DNA from: Planctomycetota bacterium
GTDB taxonomy: Bacteria; Planctomycetota; Planctomycetia; Pirellulales; Pirellulaceae
Length of the DNA: 6,924 bases
Assembly (NCBI GenBank): GCA_026692885.1
Contig: JAPLNJ010000825.1
Coordinates: 1-6,924, forward strand
Reading direction: 5' to 3'
In this document: piece by piece, positions 6,517 to 6,924 of the stretch
How positions within the stretch are numbered: position 1 is the first letter of the stretch
Layout: every line of letters starts with the position of its first letter
Program-made: the position numbers and the translations under genes
The notes under the pieces: generated by a model
Told to the model about the DNA's origin: nothing
The model's input: the letters and a program-made list of their open reading frames with translations, nothing else
Databases searched by the model: none

Positions 6517-6577
6517 GGAGCGGAAGGCGCAGCGAACCCTAGTGCCGCGTCACGGCTAAGAATTAGGGTCGCACTGA
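6517..6577. other. Intergenic segment with small inverted repeats
   Basis: ACCCTA (6536-6541) and TAGGGT (6564-6569) form a 6-bp inverted pair enclosing a smaller GCCG-CGTCA-CGGC hairpin (6544-6556). The nesting suggests another short palindromic repeat unit of this genome. It encodes nothing recognisable. Confidence 0.3.
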
Positions 6578-6639
6578 GTGAGCGGCAAGGCGCTAGCCGC
6601 CGGTTTCGAGCCACCGGCGGCTAGCGCCTTGCCGCTCAC
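6578..6639. repeat. 27-bp perfect inverted repeat with an 8-base loop
   Basis: Arms 6578-6604 and 6613-6639 are exact reverse complements over 27 bp around TTCGAGCC. The 14 bases CGAGCCACCGGCGG at 6607-6620 recur as a direct copy at 6645-6658, so a partial second unit may follow. There is no T-run. Such a long perfect palindrome with little internal sequence fits a dispersed palindromic element better than a terminator, although it would also stop or protect transcripts from either side. Confidence 0.8.
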
Positions 6640-6681
6640 AATCCCGAGCCACCGGCGGCGAACGAGCCGGAGCGACTGCGT

Positions 6682-6876
6682 TTGTCGGTGGAGGTTCGCA
6701 CGGGTTCCGAATTCGACGAGGACTCAGGAACGATCAGACGCCTCACCCAAGCCGAATGGCTGAAGCGGCAGTCACGCCTGTGGAACGAATTCGGCGGCCC
6801 CTGCGATGTCCGCACCTGGGACCAGGTCAGCGACGCCGAAAAGCAGCAACTGCGCTCGCCACCGAAGTCGCGCTGA
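6682..6876 (+). CDS. Small hypothetical protein, possibly a 5'-truncated gene
   Basis: A 64-codon frame starting at TTG with GGAG (6669-6672) nine bases upstream; GTG 6688 is an alternative start. The product is hydrophilic, with no signal peptide, membrane segment or recognised motif. It contains LTQAEWLKRQSRLWNEFGG and ends in a basic PPKSR tail. Codons favour G or C in third position, like the neighbouring real genes. The frame stays open upstream and is closed only by a TAG at 6622-6624 inside the right arm of the 27-bp palindrome. That raises the possibility that the palindrome interrupted a longer gene and this is its 3' remnant. It lies 246 bases after the TIR-STAND gene and is not clearly in an operon with it. 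Confidence 0.4.
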   Translation: MSVEVRTGSEFDEDSGTIRRLTQAEWLKRQSRLWNEFGGPCDVRTWDQVSDAEKQQLRSPPKSR

Positions 6877-6877
6877 A

Positions 6878-6924
6878 GTGGCGTAAGCTTCCAGCTTGCG
6901 AGACCACTTTCTACCGCAAGCTGG
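6878..6924. repeat. Palindromic repeat cut by the right edge
   Basis: CCAGCTTGCG (6891-6900) and CGCAAGCTGG (6915-6924) are perfect reverse complements around a 14-base loop, and the second arm ends exactly at the window edge. The left flank, GTGGCGTAAGCTT (6878-6890), would extend the stem to about 23 bp if the sequence continues AAGCTTACGCCAC. It begins two bases after the stop of the small frame at 6682-6876, so it may also serve as a 3'-end structure. Confidence 0.6.

Noticed and set aside
6400..6924. DGR template repeat or reverse transcriptase next to the candidate variable region
   Set aside because: No second copy of the 6298-6399 segment and no reverse transcriptase frame can be seen anywhere in the window; if they exist they lie elsewhere.

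Overview
The window looks like a chromosomal segment of a GC-rich planctomycete. The reasons are the GC-rich third codon positions, a secreted kelch-type protein, a very large multidomain TIR/STAND protein ending in a sulfatase-modifying-factor (FGE-sulfatase) fold, and long intergenic spaces full of palindromic repeats. This assignment is inference from style; no marker gene is present.

Layout, left to right. Bases 1-19 hold the first six codons of a minus-strand gene that leaves the window, preceded by a strong Shine-Dalgarno inside a nested inverted repeat (20-67). Bases 68-252 carry no gene. A 100-bp unit with 24-bp perfect inverted ends (253-352) abuts the stop codon of a minus-strand gene for a secreted kelch-like beta-propeller protein (352-2487). 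The 585-bp divergent space (2488-3072) contains five copies of one repeat family, two pointing right and three pointing left. Their hairpin stem shows two compensated base-pair differences. The main gene (3073-6435, plus) encodes a 1120-residue protein in this order: TIR domain, nSTAND1 P-loop NTPase, one transmembrane helix, helical repeat-like linker, C-terminal FGE/C-type-lectin-like domain. Downstream come a bulged terminator-like hairpin (6474-6516), a 27-bp perfect palindrome (6578-6639), a small unrecognised open frame (6682-6876) and the left part of another palindrome cut by the window edge (6878-6924).

The candidate for an undescribed system is the TIR-nSTAND1-TM-FGE protein. The TIR domain keeps the glutamate expected of NAD+-cleaving TIR enzymes, and the NTPase keeps Walker A and Walker B. 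The FGE-like domain lacks the first cysteine of the catalytic pair and ends in a segment whose layout matches variable regions of diversity-generating retroelement (DGR) targets. The simplest reading is a single-gene immune or conflict receptor: the FGE/lectin domain senses a ligand, the STAND ATPase switches or oligomerises, and the TIR domain depletes NAD+ or makes a signal nucleotide. No reverse transcriptase or template repeat is in the window, so diversification is a hypothesis. The kelch gene is divergently transcribed, and nothing ties it functionally to the TIR gene.
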